Assembly: GCA_003116875.1 (NCBI GenBank) | Contig: BCKT01000001.1 | Coordinates: forward strand, 2,475,486 to 2,539,485 | Direction of reading: 5' to 3' | From: Takashimella koratensis | Taxonomy: Eukaryota; Basidiomycota; Tremellomycetes; Trichosporonales; Tetragoniomycetaceae | DNA length: 64,000 bases | Shown here: piece by piece, positions 33,929 to 46,164 of the stretch | How positions within the stretch are numbered: position 1 is the first letter of the stretch | Layout: each line of letters starts with the position of its first letter | Translations under genes and position numbers: made by a program | Notes under the pieces: model-generated | Seen by the model: the letters and a program-made list of their open reading frames with translations, nothing else | Told to the model about the DNA's origin: nothing | Database searches by the model: none

Positions 33929-36900
33929 CTACAAGACGATGCGACCCTGGGTCATGCGTCGAACCTCGGCGCCGCCCGCGACATCTTCCGCCATGTCGTC
34001 CTCCATCACAATCTTCTTCCCGAGTGTCCTACGAAATCGTCAGCTTATCCCTTGCGCCTTACTCTATCTCTTCTCCTCATTCCCCCTTGACCTAACACTC
34101 ACCTCTTGCGCTTCGGCTTGACGCTACTCAGCTCAAACGAGTCATCGTTGTCTACGTCCCTGTCAACCGACTCGCCCCGTCCATTGACTTTACGCCCACT
34201 CTCACCCAATGGCGTCCGCGCAGGCGAGTCCGCCGCTGCAGGGGTTGTCGGAGTCGCGGCGGCAGCAATCTTCCCGGCACGGCCAGTCTTAGGCGTAGAC
34301 GTTGGCTTGCTAGGTGTAGCGACGACTTTCTTACGAGGGGAGGCGACTTTGCGAGGGGAGACGATCTTGCTGATGCGCGGTTTTTGCGAAACGCGACGAA
34401 CAGGCGATGGCTCGACGGAGGATGCTTCGGAGCTCTCGGCGAATGACGAGTCGGACGCTTCTTCCTCTTCCTCAGACTCCTCGTCTTCCTCGTCTTCCTC
34501 GTCTTCCTCTTCGTCATCTTCCTCCTCGTCCTCTTCTTCGTCCTCATCCTCGTCCTCATCCTCGTCCTCATCCTCGTCCTCATCCTCGTCCTCATCCTCT
34601 TCCTCTTCCTCATCTTCCTCGTCCTCATCGTCATCGACCTCTGCCTCATCGATCGGCTTGGCCAGCTGATCGTCGCTCTCCTCATTGGGCGTGGATTGAA
34701 CGGTAGCCTTTGGAGGCACAGCGCCAAGCGCGACTGCAACCTCGATCTACAACTCATCAGCGATACTCCAATCGTCATACACGTTGTACTCACACTATCC
34801 GACGTCAAGTCGCCGGCAATGATCTCGTCCTGCGTGATCTCGTGCTCGGTCATCTCTCCCTCATCTTCCTCTTCCTCCTCATCCTCATCCTCTTCTTCTT
34901 CGTCCTCCTCATCCTCCTCGTCATCCTGGACCAAGAACGGGTCCGACAACCTCCCCTTGATCTCGATCGAGCTGTCCATCTGCTCCCAATCAGCCTCGCT
35001 CCTTCCCTCGACTCTCAAATCACTCACCGATCCCTCCAGGGCGGACTCGAAGCTTTGGTCAACCGACTCGTCGTCCTCGTCCTGTCCGATGGTACGGGAG
35101 AGGATGTCGAGCTTTTGGTCGGACTTTTGCTCGCCAGCAAGAGCCTGGGCAACGTAAGCTACTCTTCTTCGGTGTGACAACCTCAACATACCTGCTGTTG
35201 GAGGCGCTTAGCAAAGTCGGCGTGCATGCGCCGAATGGTGTCTTGCATTTCCCTCGCAACTTCATCCCGAACTTCGACCTCGATCGACGCGTTGCGCATC
35301 TCGCTCTCATACAACTAAGGTTTATGGGTCAGCACGGTTCCTGATCCATTCCTTTCCATAAACCCACCTGAGTTTTGATCTCGCGCAACTGGTCAAACAA
35401 GTAATCAACCAATGCGTCCTTTTCATCCTCATCATCCTCTTCTGTCTGATCCTCCTCAACCACCTCCAGTTCTTCCTCAACCATCACGAACCCTGCCGTC
35501 TCACGGTCCCGCTTAACTTCTTCCTTCGGTACGACTACCTTGATCTTCATCGGTGCGGAAACGGCATGCTTGAGCGCGTTGAACTGGGTACTAATTTGTC
35601 GTTTAAGTAACGGGAATCCAACCTTGTTCGAAGCCGTTGTTTGGATTTCCCTGGCAATCGCGGAGAAACGCATGACATGCGAGTTCTCGTCAAAGCCAGT
35701 GTCGTAAGGGTTGACGTGGACAATCATGACGGCGCGACCGTCACCGACGAAGAAGTTTTGGAAGATCTCGGTGAGCTTGGAGTGGCGGAAGGGAACGACA
35801 GCGAGTTTCTTCTTCATCCCTGGGAGGACAGGAGCGGCCATCTTTTGCTGGTTGGAGCGTAGGACTTCGATGCATTGACCGAGAACCTGGGCATCAGCTC
35901 TGCTGATATTGTGAGCTCACCATAAGTGACGTGTTGATGTTGCCCGCCTCCTTAAGACGATCACCGGTGTTGCCGGTGTTACGGGTGCGCTCGGAACCAG
36001 CGAGATCCACAATCGCCAGTCTCGAGACCTGCGCCGACTCGGGATCCTGAGATGAGTCAGCTTCGTTCAGACTGTAGCTTTGAAAGCTCACCTCTGGGGC
36101 ACCGTTATGAATCCGGACCACCTTGATGGTGAAAACACCGTGACTACGGCTAGACTCCCTGTTCGCCATGGTACCAAACACCTGGCGCGCACGCTGGCCA
36201 CATCGGAAGACTGCCAAAGCTTCCTGCTCGTCGTCAGCGCTGCACCACGCATCTCCCAACATCGACTCACCTCGCGGGTCCTTACGCGAATCTCGTTGAG
36301 CCCCGAGATATACTTGCCGCTACCCTCAGGGTCGTTCTTGAGCGCCAAAGCACGTCGCTTGAGCACACCGGCACCGCCGTTGGCCATTGCCGCCAGACTC
36401 ATCGACGAGCCGAACGCACCCATCGGGTGAGTGGAGACCGAGTGCGAGAGGCCAAGTCGAGAGGGACGCGAGCGCGACGCCGACGGCTGGGGCAGGACAG
36501 ATTCTAGGAGGTCGAAGATCTAGCCAGTTAGTTCAGTCATCATACTACGCGTACCTTCTCATTGTAGACTTCCGCGTAGGAGACAAAGACGGCGTAGGAA
36601 AAGTTGCGGTCGACCTTGACACCTGTACAGTTTCGTCAGATTCCGTTCAGAGCCTAATCATCTGACATACTGTCCGTGATGCTGATCTCGGGCTGCGTGT
36701 GGAGGTCGAGAGAGGGCTCAGGACCTTCGGTCATGACGACGTCCGCAAGACCTTGGCATTTGAGCTGTCATTTGTGAGCTGTTGTGTTGAAGGAGTGGAC
36801 TTTTTTGCTCACATTTGCCTTGCTTTCCAAACCAGAGATCGAGTTGAACACGACGTCAATAGCGCGAGGCAGGACACCACGTTCCTCTGGCGATGGCGTT

Positions 36901-37671
36901 TGCCCTCCTTGAATGGTGAAGCTGAACAAAGTCAACACTAGCCGGTACCCTCACGACAAATCGAACCCAAACTCACGTCTTGCCACTGTTGCTAACTCCA
37001 TACGCGAAGATTAGCCCATTCTCACCGAGCAGCAGCTTCTCCACCAGCGGGAGGGTCGTGGTGGTGAAGAAAGAGCTCTGAGCGGTGGCAGGAGGGAAGA
37101 CGCGGTCAAACGAGTAGACGTGTGGAGGCTTGGGGACGTGTGGGCGTGCTGGGTCAATAGGCGCTCGCATGAGGACGGCTTGTTCGCCTTGGGCTTCGAG
37201 GTAAGGCTGGGCTTGAACGCCGTCGGAAGGAGGAGGACGGATCCTGAGGAAGGCCTGGGAGGAGTCAGCTGCGGGCGAGGGAGAAAGTGTTAAAAGTCAT
37301 CGGACACACTTGGAGAGACTCGAAAGACGAGGCTCCTTCTGGCTTGCTCTTCGAGGACTGTCAAATGTCAGTCAACCATACAAGTTCAACGGCTAGTTGA
37401 GCACCTTCACCCCAGTTCTGAGCCCACTGACGTCCTTCTCCTTCATCTTGTCCGAGACCTTTCTCAGACCTTCTTTGCTCCTCGCCAACAGCCCGCCAGA
37501 CGGCGTGCGCACAGGAACAGGCGGCGCACCGCCGGCCATAGCAGGCGAGTCCTTGGCCGTCCGGAGGCGGGTGACGCGTGCAGGACCTGGGTGAGGAGCA
37601 GTCTTGGGCGCTACGCGGGAAGCAGGGGTGCTTGAGGTCCCACTGGGAGTGGACGGGATGGAGGGTGCCAT
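33929..37671 (-). CDS. kinesin-6 (KIF20/MKLP-like) motor with acidic tail
   Basis: Microtubule motor of the kinesin-6 group, which works at the spindle midzone and in cytokinesis. A basic, Pro-rich N-terminus (MAPSIPSTPSGTSSTPASRV) leads to the motor: LRIRPPP, HVYSFDRVFPP, the P-loop YGVSNSGKT followed across an intron by FTIQGG, and GVLPRAIDVVFNSI, as in KIF20. Then come switch I NREASSRSHGVFTI, switch II AIVDLAGSERTRNTGNTGDRLKEAGNINTSL, and PFRHSKLTEIFQNFF. The neck and stalk follow with coiled-coil LVDYLFDQLREIKTQ and MRNASIEVEVRDEVAREMQDTIRRMHADFAKRLQQ. Two long Asp/Glu runs (about 34865-34930 and 34455-34640) come next, then basic SPRKVASPRKK repeats and the last exon ending VRRMTQGRIVL. 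A Glu-rich insertion between motor and stalk (EEDQTEEDDEDEKD) is also present. Many introns; total length about 1000 residues. Confidence 0.9.
34455..34640 (-). repeat. GAC/GAG-type triplet repeat coding for an Asp/Glu run
   Basis: On the minus strand the tract is nearly pure GAN triplets (GAC, GAT, GAA, GAG) with a regular GAGGAC period around 34535-34600. It codes for more than 50 consecutive acidic residues in the kinesin tail. A second shorter tract lies at 34862-34925. Such tracts change length easily by slippage. Confidence 0.85.
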
Positions 37672-37898
37672 CTTGGTCGTGCTCGGTGGTGGTGACGGCG
37701 ATGGGATGGTGGATAGTTTGCACTGCAGAGGTTGGAGGTTGACGACAGAAGTTGTTTGTTTGTGGGTGGACCCTGAATTCAGCAATGCTTTCCCACGGTG
37801 GCAGTCAAAGGAACAGTGGCACCGAACCATTCCCTCACTGTACGGCGCCATTGACGTCGATCTTGGTCTATAGCACGCGCAGTGCAAAAACATGGGCA

Positions 37899-37919
37899 GC
37901 AGGACAACTTTGGCGCTAT
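37899..37919 (+). repeat. dispersed repeat core, copy 1
   Basis: GCAGGACAACTTTGGCGCTA. Matches the consensus exactly over 18 bases; the second conserved block found 51 bases downstream in copies 3, 4 and 6 is not clear here. Confidence 0.7.
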
Positions 37920-38175
37920 CTGAAGCCTGATTTATACATTTCATTGTTCAAGACATCGTGCAGAACGTTTCAAAAGACGGTGGCCGTGGTGGCCTATTGA
38001 GTGAGGCCAGAGAGGATCCGGTGGTGATGGGTAGTAAAAGAGATGAACATCAGTTAGCAATTGCATTTTCTATTTTCGCCTTCTGAGGCTCAGAGAGGTT
38101 GCGAGTGCCGAGTTTGCATAAGTTTGCTGTTGGATTGCAATTTAATTCAGCCAGTGGATTGACCTATCATGCTGA

Positions 38176-38195
38176 ATGGCGCCAAAGTTGTCCTA
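38176..38195 (-). repeat. dispersed repeat core, copy 2
   Basis: Minus-strand copy reading AGGACAACTTTGGCGCCAT, with TGTAGG in place of TGCAGG at the start. Confidence 0.7.
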
Positions 38196-38327
38196 CAGCC
38201 GTTGTCAAAGCTTGGGAGTCGTGGGAGAGCGAGAAAGATTGACAGTGATGTATGGTGAATAATGGCATTTTTGGCCCCCACAACAGCAAAATCATGCTTC
38301 AACGACTGTATATTCCAAATGCACAGC

Positions 38328-38390
38328 GCAGGATAACTTTGGCGCTATGTACGGACTGAGAGAAGCATGCTGACTGTGTTTGAATGCATT
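38328..38390 (+). repeat. dispersed repeat unit, copy 3
   Basis: Core GCAGGATAACTTTGGCGC at the left edge. A second block TTTGAATGCATT begins 51 bases after the core start (38379-38390). Confidence 0.75.
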
Positions 38391-38518
38391 CCGAGCAGCA
38401 TGCAGGAAGCCATGGCAAAAGCCAAGAAAGAGCGTATGGCGAAGTGTGGTAAAATGGGCAACGTCCAATAGCAACCCCACCTAGAGTCGGCAACAACCTC
38501 AAATGCCAAGCAAGCGTT

Positions 38519-38581
38519 GCAGGACAACTTTGGCGCTCTAGAAGGGTTCATGGCAGCTTGCCTTCTGACTTTGAAGGCATT
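38519..38581 (+). repeat. dispersed repeat unit, copy 4
   Basis: Core GCAGGACAACTTTGGCGC, with the second block TTTGAAGGCATT again exactly 51 bases from the core start (38570-38581). It starts 191 bases after copy 3. Confidence 0.75.
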
Positions 38582-38752
38582 AGCGGGAGAACATGTGAAC
38601 AGTCGAGTGGCCTAAAAAATCATGGGATAATGATGTATATATAGTAGGGGCGAGGGATATCAAATAGCAACTGCTCCCATGCCTGTGAGTATTCCGTCGA
38701 TCATCGCAGGGCAGCCAGACATCGTGCTCGACTCCAACCTCAAGCGAACACT

Positions 38753-38817
38753 GCAGGACAGCTTTGGCGCAGTCTTGAAGTACAGATGTACACAGTCAAT
38801 GCAAAATGAAATGCATT
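38753..38817 (+). repeat. dispersed repeat unit, copy 5
   Basis: Core GCAGGACAGCTTTGGCGC; the second block appears as TGAAATGCATT at 38807-38817, with one extra base. Confidence 0.7.
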
Positions 38818-38938
38818 TGCGCGAAAACGTTTTACAGTCCTTCGCTGCCCTCGTCTCCTCGGGCAATTCTCATTCCCACCGTACACGACAGCAAACCTGT
38901 TCTCAGTCCACCACGACTCCCCAACTTGATCTGTTGCA

Positions 38939-39001
38939 GTAGGACAGCTTTGGCGTTTTAGAATGAGATGGATCAATCCACAGGCCGATTTTGGAAGCAT
39001 T
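38939..39001 (+). repeat. dispersed repeat unit, copy 6
   Basis: Core AGGACAGCTTTGGCG with the block TTTGGAAGCATT at 38990-39001, the same 51-base offset. It starts 186 bases after copy 5. Confidence 0.7.
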
Positions 39002-39222
39002 TCAACGTCAAAGCTGCAGTCAAGTAATCCTCTCTTGCCTCAGATTGGCGACAAGCCCTCCCCTCCCAGCTCCACGTCATTATCTCACCCACCTTTGTGT
39101 CCCCTCCTTTGAGCTTATCACGCCATGTGCGGAGCCCCAATGCCGTGTTCAGCGGCCGACGACGATACCGGCGTCTCTGGTTTCACTCTTGACTCTCCCT
39201 TATTCCTCACCACACCACCACC

Positions 39223-40968
39223 ATGCCTAGGAAGATCGTCATTGACACAGAGTGAGTATAGACGGTATACCAGCTCGTACAACATACATAGAGTGTCGGT
39301 ACTGACACTCCGCTCAGCCCCGGCGTCGACGACGTCCTCGCCATCCTCATGGCTCTCGCCTCGGTACGTCGTCTTGCCACCCTATTTGTCTCCTGTTCTC
39401 GACTCGTCTTACCGCTAACCCTCCCAGCCCGAGGTTGACGTCGCCCTCATCTCTATCGTTTTCGGTGAGCCGTCCCTCCAACTTCCTTGTGTTACAGTTT
39501 TCACCCTCGCCCTCATCCTTGTACTCTCACGTTCCATACTCCTACTCCGTTTCCCAGCGCCGCCCACTAACCCTCTTCGTCTCCTAGGCAACACCCACGC
39601 GCCCGTCGCCCACTCTAACCTGCTCAAGATCTACCACAACCTTGCGCTAGAGTTCGCGTCCATCCCTTCGGCTGCGGCGCGATACGCCCGCCTTGCCGCT
39701 CAGGACAAGACGGTTCTGGCGCTCGGCGAGGACGGCCCGATTGGAGGGGCCAAGGCTGTTGCCGCGTACTTTGTGAGTTGTCCCTCCTCGGGTTACTAGA
39801 TGGCTGACTCGTACCCAGCACGGCCCCGACGGCTTATCAAACATCTCCGTGACACACCCCGAATTCTCGCCACCTGAGGCCGACGTCAGCGAGGCTCACG
39901 CCCACCTTACTCTCAGCGAACGACCAGCATACCAAGCCATCCTTAACCTCCTCGCTGCCGAGCCCGAGGGTTCCGTTACCATTGTTGCTCTTGGTCCATG
40001 TGCGTCGTCCTGATTCTCTTTGTTTACATGCGTCCTCTTTTATTCCCACCCCTGTCCTTTGTCTAGCACTGACTGCGGCTGAATACCAAACCTGGACCCA
40101 TCCTTCGACTGCATCCGCCTTTGTGACTGAATCATTCTGCTGACGCCGTAATTTTCCCGTTTCGGCACCTTTCGTCTACCCTCCAGTAACCAACCTTGCT
40201 CACGCACTTCGCGACGACCCGAAGACTTTCGCCCGCGTCGGTGAGGTTGTCTGGATGGGGGGTGCTCTTGATGTCCCGGGCAACACCTCTCCGTCTGCAG
40301 AGTTCAACTGTTTTGCCGACCCTTACGCGGCGGATCAAGTTCTTGCGGCTTGTCGCGAGGGCCTCTTCCGCCTCGTCATGGCCCCGCTGGACATCACGAC
40401 GCCTCACCAGATCCCCTTCAGCGACTTGATCCACCCGTCGTACGCGGGCGCACCCACTGCACCACCAGGAACCGAACTCAGCGGTGTTGGGGCTCAAAGT
40501 GGCGAGGGCAGCGAGCCGAAGATCGTCACGCCGCTCCAAAAGTTCACCTCGTCTTTCCTCCTCCGGGTGCGTGGCCTGCAGGCGAGCTTTGGTAACCCCG
40601 ACGCTATGGAGATGCACGACCCCGTTGCGGTATGGTACGCCATTGCTCGGGCGTCCCAGGAAGGGCAAATACCGTCTCCCAGCGAGCCACAGGGGTGGAC
40701 GACGCTCGGCCGCGACTTCAAGATTGAGCGCATCGGAGAGCTCACGCGCGGCATGACAGTGGTTGATCGGAGAGGCACCGGCGAATCGGTCGGGAACAGG
40801 ACAGAGGATAAAGCGCTGCTTGGAGACACGCTGCCTGCGGGTCAGCCGGCACCAGTTGCGGAAGCGGAGAAACCAAAGCAGCCTCTGCCGCTGGTGATCA
40901 AGACGACTCCCGGGACGGCGCAGCTTCGTGCACTCCTACTCGGCCGCGTCTTTGGTGTTGCGATATAG
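39223..40968 (+). CDS. inosine/uridine-type nucleoside hydrolase
   Basis: Nucleoside N-ribohydrolase of the IUNH family, splitting nucleosides to base and ribose for salvage; probably cytosolic, as no signal peptide is seen. The first exon (39223-39251) ends inside the calcium-binding motif, which reads MPRKIVIDTDPGVDDVLAILMALAS once spliced (exon 2 from 39318). Later come VALISIVFGNTHAPVAHSNLLKIYH, VTIVALGPLTNLAHAL, VVWMGGALDVPGNTSPSAEFNCFADPYAA (active-site Asn/Glu loop) and, near residue 300, MEMHDPVAVWYAIA with the catalytic His-Asp. Six exons; the intron before LTNLAHAL is long, from 40001 to about 40187. An insertion of about 30 residues (YAGAPTAPPGTELSGVGAQSGEG) precedes the C-terminal part. 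The end GRVFGVAI is slightly extended. All catalytic motifs are intact. Confidence 0.94.
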
Positions 40969-41386
40969 GCTTGGTGGCGAGAGGGTGAGAGCATTGTTGT
41001 CGATAGATTGGCCGGGCGGCGAGTGGGAAGGCCACGGCGTGTGGATGTCATATGGAGGCTGGAGTGTCAATGCCAGGGGGGAGCTGCATCTGTCCGTTGC
41101 TATCTTAGTCTGAGTGTGCATGTGTCTGCTTGCTGGAGTGTCCGTGTCGAATCATGCATGCGATTGTCGACCGTTCATGGTAGTGACCGTTGTGATCGGC
41201 TATGGAGAGACCGAGGCTGCGCTAAATGCCCGGCCGGAACTCGGCAAACTCAAGGGCAACAAAGTGCATCAGCTGGTCACCGTCTCATTCACCATCCACC
41301 GCAACACCCAACCGCCTTTGGGGTTGACCTCATCTCCTTTCTCCCTTCATCCCACCCACTTCCCAACCTCCTCCACTCTCATCGCC
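40969..41386. other. spacer between tandem genes
   Basis: Contains the 3' untranslated region of the nucleoside hydrolase gene and the promoter of the acetoacetyl-CoA synthetase gene. The frame beginning at 41114 joins that gene upstream of its ATG at 41387 but does not fit the family start. Nothing else coding. Confidence 0.5.
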
Positions 41387-44300
41387 ATGACCTCTGCTGA
41401 TGACACCGACACCTCGGACGTCCTCTACCGCCCTTCCCATCCCCAATCCACCCAGACTGAGCAGTTCCGAGCGCACCTCAATACCAAGCTCTCTCTCGAC
41501 CTGCGATCCTATGCATATCTGCACAAGTGGTCGGTGACTCACAGAGGCCAGTTCTGGAGTGAGGTCTGGGACTGGGAAGGGGTTGTTGGTGAGAAAGGGG
41601 ATGGGCCGGTGAGTGTACGGACCGAGGGAAGAGAGGAAGTTGTTGACGTAGGACAGTATGTCGATGAGACTGCGCGACCAAGGGATAACCCTGCGTGGTT
41701 CCCGAGTGCTCGTCTGAATTGGGCAGAGAACCAGCTGAGGAACTTCAAGACACATCCTGACGATATTGCCATCATCGATTTTTGTGAGTCGAGATTACCA
41801 AGCCATCAAACTGAGCTTACGTCTTACCTACTTTCTTCACTTGGGAATTTAGCTGAGTCGTGTCCTGGCTACGATCCCGAGCCTACCCGTCTCACTCAGC
41901 GAGAGCTGTACAGCCTCGTCGCCCGCGCTCAGTCTGGGATGGTCGCTGCCGGGTTGAAGAAGGGACACCGCGTAGCGTACTGGGGAGGGAACAGGCTCGT
42001 ACGTTGCTTCGAGAACCTTGGCCAAAGGGGGAAGCTGACACACAAACAGGAAGCAGTAGTAGTTTTGCTTGCTACCTCGTGAGACATCAACCCGCTTTCA
42101 TCCTAGCTACACCTATACGAGTAGAGCTGACTACCTCATGTCGGCATCAGCGCGATCGGGGCAATCTTCTCGTCCGTCGCTGCAGACTTTGGAGTCGGTG
42201 GGGTTATCGAACGACTTGAACAGGTGCGTGAGGGTCTTTGTGCACCAAACGTACCTTTATTGACGTTCGCAGATCAAGCCGAAGCTCCTCTTTGTCTCCA
42301 ACGGTGTCGTGTGAGTCTCAAACATATTCCATAGGGTGGCTAGCTGCGAAGCCTAGCTCAAAGTTAACCCCCTCGCTCGATGCAGGTACAATGGACAACC
42401 TCGACCCCTACTTCCTCTCGTCGCGAGCCTCTTCCAATCCCTCTCCGCCGTCCCCGACCACACCGTACTCATCACCCACGTTCCTCCCCACCTCTCTCCT
42501 GACCTCTCGCCCTCTTTACTATCGTCTGTTACGGCCACCAAAGTGACTCCATGGACCGACTTCTTGAGTGCTGCTGGTGACAGGGAAGCGGTGGTCACTT
42601 TTGAGCGGATGGGGTTCAACGAGCCGATTTGGATCCTCTTCTCGAGTGGGACAACAGGTAAGTGAATAATGAGAGTGGGAGTGAGGTACTGATTGATACA
42701 GGTCGACCAAAGGCGATCGTGGTGAGTGTAGGGCGGAGAGAGGGGGTAAGAGTGTCGGTACTGATGATTTAAATCAGCATCGCCAAGGTGGTATGCTCAT
42801 TGACTCGCTACGGGAACATCACCTCGCAGGGGACATCTCTCGCGGCGACGTCTACTTTTACTATACCACCCCGTAAATCCATTCTGCTTGCTCATTCCCC
42901 GTCCACCGATCCAAACCAAACGGGGACAAAGTGAGAGCTAACTCCAAATTCCTCTCGTGGGCATCCCGGGGCAACAGTGGGTGGATGATGTTCCAGTATC
43001 TCGTCTCGGGACTGGCGACGGGTGCGACTATCGTCATGTACGAAGGCTCGCCATTGAAGCGGCCGCAGATGCTGTGGGAGAAGGTCGACGAGCTGGGAAT
43101 CACTGTGTTTGGTACGAGCGCAAAGTACATCGAACAGCTATCGGTAAGAGTCTGCTCAATCTCTCGCTACGACAAGGGCTGAACAAGCGCAGAAGGTCTA
43201 CCCCGACGTCGGAGCTAGCCACTCGTTATCGACTCTGCGCCAGATCCTTACCACTGGCTCACCCCTTCCGCCGCAGCTGTTCGACTACGTGTATGCGAAA
43301 ATCAAGAGGGACGTGCTGTTGGGCTCGGTTACGGGTGGAACAGATATCTGCTCAGTATTTGCCGGTCGGAACACGTCCCTGCCTGTGATTCGTGGTGAGA
43401 TCCAGAGCATCATGCTAGGTTTGTAAGTGACGTCGAGTATCGCTAAATGGCATAAACCCGAGAGGGCAGGTTAGACTGACTCCACATGGCAGTGCGCTAG
43501 ACACGGATACCCCCGGAACAGGCGAGTTGATATGTCGAGAGGCGTTCCCGATCGAGCCAGTAGGGTTCTGGCCAGTTGGCAGAGCTTCTCTCCCAGACGC
43601 AGACAAGTTTTCACCCGAAGAAGAAGCGAAAGCTCAAGAGCGGTTCTTGGATAGCTACTTCAAGGATAGTGCCGGGACGTGGTGTGGGTCTGCTTCCATC
43701 TAGTGAGAGGATTTGATCGCTGACTCAACATGTCGACTCAATCATAGACCACGGCGACCAGTAAGTCTTTCGATCGTCTGCAGGTGCCATGGAGAAAGTT
43801 CAACCCGCTAACTGATCCCTTCAGTGTCCGGATTACACCTTCTCGATTCGGGAACGGCGGAGGCGTTGTCATGCTCGGCAGATCAGACGGTGTTCTCAAC
43901 CCCTCCGGAATCCGATTCGGACCCGCTGACATCTACTCCGTTATCGAGTCGCCCGCGTTTGTCGCCAAGGGGGTAGACGAAGCCCTCGTTGTGGGGCTCG
44001 TAGTTGACGCAGGAGCCGACGAGAAGGTCGTGTTGTTTGTCAAGGTGAGTAGGGTTAGAATGGTGCCGTCAGGAGGGAAAGGATATGATCAAGAGGCTGA
44101 TTTCATTGCGTGCAGATGTCAAATGGCGTCGAGTTGGACGAGGTGTTGGTGAAAAATATCAAGACGGCGATACGCACAGCGAGGTCGGCGAGACACGTGC
44201 CGTCAAAGATTGTGCAAGTCACCGACGTCCCCGTAACCCTCACTGGCAAGAAGATCGAGGGTGAGTATTTACTCTCTCCCTCTCTTTCTTTCCCTACCTC

Positions 44301-44513
44301 TCTCTCTCTCTCTCTCTTTCCCTCTGACAACGGTCTGAGGAATTGATTGTCGCTGAGACTTTGGGTGCCCCACGCGCAGTCCAGATTCGCAAAGTGATCA
44401 ATGGCGGTTCTGTGAGCGCGATCAACCCGGACACATTGAGGAACCCCGAGTGTCTCGCAGAGTACGTCGCTCTGGGAGGTCAGATGAGGCGAGAGGAAGG
44501 GATCGATGCATGA
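41387..44513 (+). CDS. acetoacetyl-CoA synthetase
   Basis: AMP-forming ligase of the ANL superfamily that activates acetoacetate to acetoacetyl-CoA with ATP, feeding cytosolic sterol and lipid synthesis or ketone-body and branched amino-acid use. Start MTSADDTDTSDVLYRPSHPQSTQTEQFRAHLN; the N-terminal part YAYLHKWSVTHRGQFWSEVWDW, NPAWFPSARLNWAENQL matches the family (AACS). Further: IWILFSSGTTGRPKAIV (ATP-binding P-loop), FLSWASRGNSGWMMFQYLVSGLATGATIVMYEGSP, TTGSPLPPQLFDYVYAKIKRDVLLGSVTGGTDICSVFAGRNTSLPVIRGEIQ, GTWCDHGDH, GRSDGVLNPSGIRFGPADIY, and the C-terminal lysine motif TLTGKKIEV. At least ten introns, one with a TCTC repeat at 44300-44320. All signature motifs are present, so it should be active. 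Confidence 0.95.
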
Positions 44514-45440
44514 GATGTGAGATGACCTGTGGGGATCGCGAGGTGTGGGCTTGTGCGTTGAGCGTAAGAGGCAAGGTTATATCTGGACACTCTGACTGTT
44601 TTGGGACCTGGGCCGCGCTCAGCTGCCCCGGACTTGTACTGTATGTAATCTTCCTTCCGACTGGGCGTTCATGCGGTCAGAGATACCGGGACATCTTCAA
44701 CCCACTGGTAACTCTACCTCCCAGTGTCGCGATCGAGGGCGGTACGAGTTCATCCCGTTGCCCGTTACGAGATTGTCAAACGGCCCGTGAACTCATTGCC
44801 TCGAGATGTGTCTGCGGTCTGTGATGCCAAGCGACCAAAGACGAGTTGAGATAACCCGAGGGGAACGCGCAGCAAGGGACGGCGGCCAGGGCGATCTGTC
44901 ACATGAGCTCTTGAGAGCCGATCTATGACCGATCACTCCTTCGACCTGGGCTTTGTCTATCCCACACTCGCAACATCTCTCACCCCTTCCGACTCTCTCT
45001 CTCAACCAGCACGCTTCCCCCTACCCCCACTCACTCCCCCTCCCCTTCCCGCTGCTCACCGGCCTGTCGACTGCATTCCTCCCTCCAAGCCTCGGCCCTT
45101 CCGCTTCCGCAGTCCCTCCCTCCCGGACGTGACGCAGGGCATGTGCGTGGCCATAACACCTGCTTTAGAAGTGACTAGCGGCACTGCAAGCGAGGGGGAT
45201 AGCCGTCGTTTACCCGGTTTCCGGCGGGCCCAATAGGTCGTAACACCCCTGATTGACACTGTTCATATGCGACCCGTGCTCAGAAAATTCCCCGCGTGGG
45301 TCTTGCTTGGCCTTGCGGCTATCGTTAGCGCGGCCCCAGGAGTACCCCGCATCCTTCACTCGAACCTAGTTCCGGACTCTTCGGCCACTGCCCCATCACC
45401 CGGGCTACCATTCTCCCTCACCTTCCCTCCTCTTACCCCC

Positions 45441-45479
<39 letters not shown>

Positions 45480-46164
45480 CCCCGCGCCCCTCCTTGTGAT
45501 TCCGCTACGATCGCTCCTCAGTCTCGCCTTCTTCATAGCCGAAAGCCAGGCTAGCCTCACCCTCCCCTTTGTTGACTCGTTTCACTCGATTCAGTAACCA
45601 TTATGAGAGACATATTCAAACACGCCTCCGGCCACAGGCACAGGGGATAGTGAGGGTTGAGAGCTAGATGCATACTACTCACCACAGATACGACCTGAGC
45701 GACTGCGCGATCGTTGGGCACGAGCCGCTGACGTCGAGGTACCGCTAGGCGGTCCGATATCGGAGGCCCGCCTCAAATCGTCTAGGCTTGACAACAAGCA
45801 TGCCTGAATGGGGACGGCTTCACTTTGAGCCGACTGAGATATACCGTGGACACGAGATCGGTGCTTTGTCCAGCGCTCGGTTGGACTCTGGGTAGCCGTA
45901 GCCTTAAGCCGCGGTCTCCATTCCAACTCAACCCGGAACGAGAATAGTGCCCCAGGGGGCTCACTTCCCCCCCACTCTCGATCTTATTTAGTCTAGCGAC
46001 CAGCTCCCTCAACCACCTTCCCACCCATTCCTGTCTTGTATCCCTACCCAGCTCTTCTCACACACTGCCTGACACTGCGCTGCTGCTGCGTGACTCCTTG
46101 GCCTACTGTTTGATTCCCTCCTCTCACTCACTCATCGGACCAAATTCACATCAACGAACCAACA
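44514..46164. other. intergenic stretch with long C run
   Basis: About 1.65 kb between two genes on the same strand. It includes a run of C at 45442-45476 (35 bases). A 95-codon frame (45267-45554) starts MRPVLRKFPAWVLLGLAAIVSAAPG, which looks like a signal peptide, but then runs into the C tract as poly-Pro, so it is not called as a gene. Confidence 0.5.

Larger units (their letters stand above)
37672..39222. other. divergent spacer carrying a repeat array
   Basis: Between the outward-read kinesin and nucleoside hydrolase genes. It contains six of the nine copies of the GCAGGACAACTTTGGCGC repeat, listed separately, and otherwise no supported gene. AT-rich parts alternate with the repeats. 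Confidence 0.6.

Noticed and set aside
34152..35189. 345-codon frame on the minus strand including MRTRMRTRM repeats
   Set aside because: First part is kinesin tail, but after 34810 the frame reads through an intron into a shifted frame of the Asp/Glu repeat. The spliced kinesin frame explains the DNA better.
38345..38866. Minus-strand peptides beginning APKLSC in each repeat copy
   Set aside because: Only the 20-base core is conserved; the reading frame after it diverges and stops, so a coding repeat is unlikely.
45267..45554. Possible small secreted protein with signal peptide
   Set aside because: After the signal-like start the frame is dominated by the C run read as proline and ends soon after; no second evidence.
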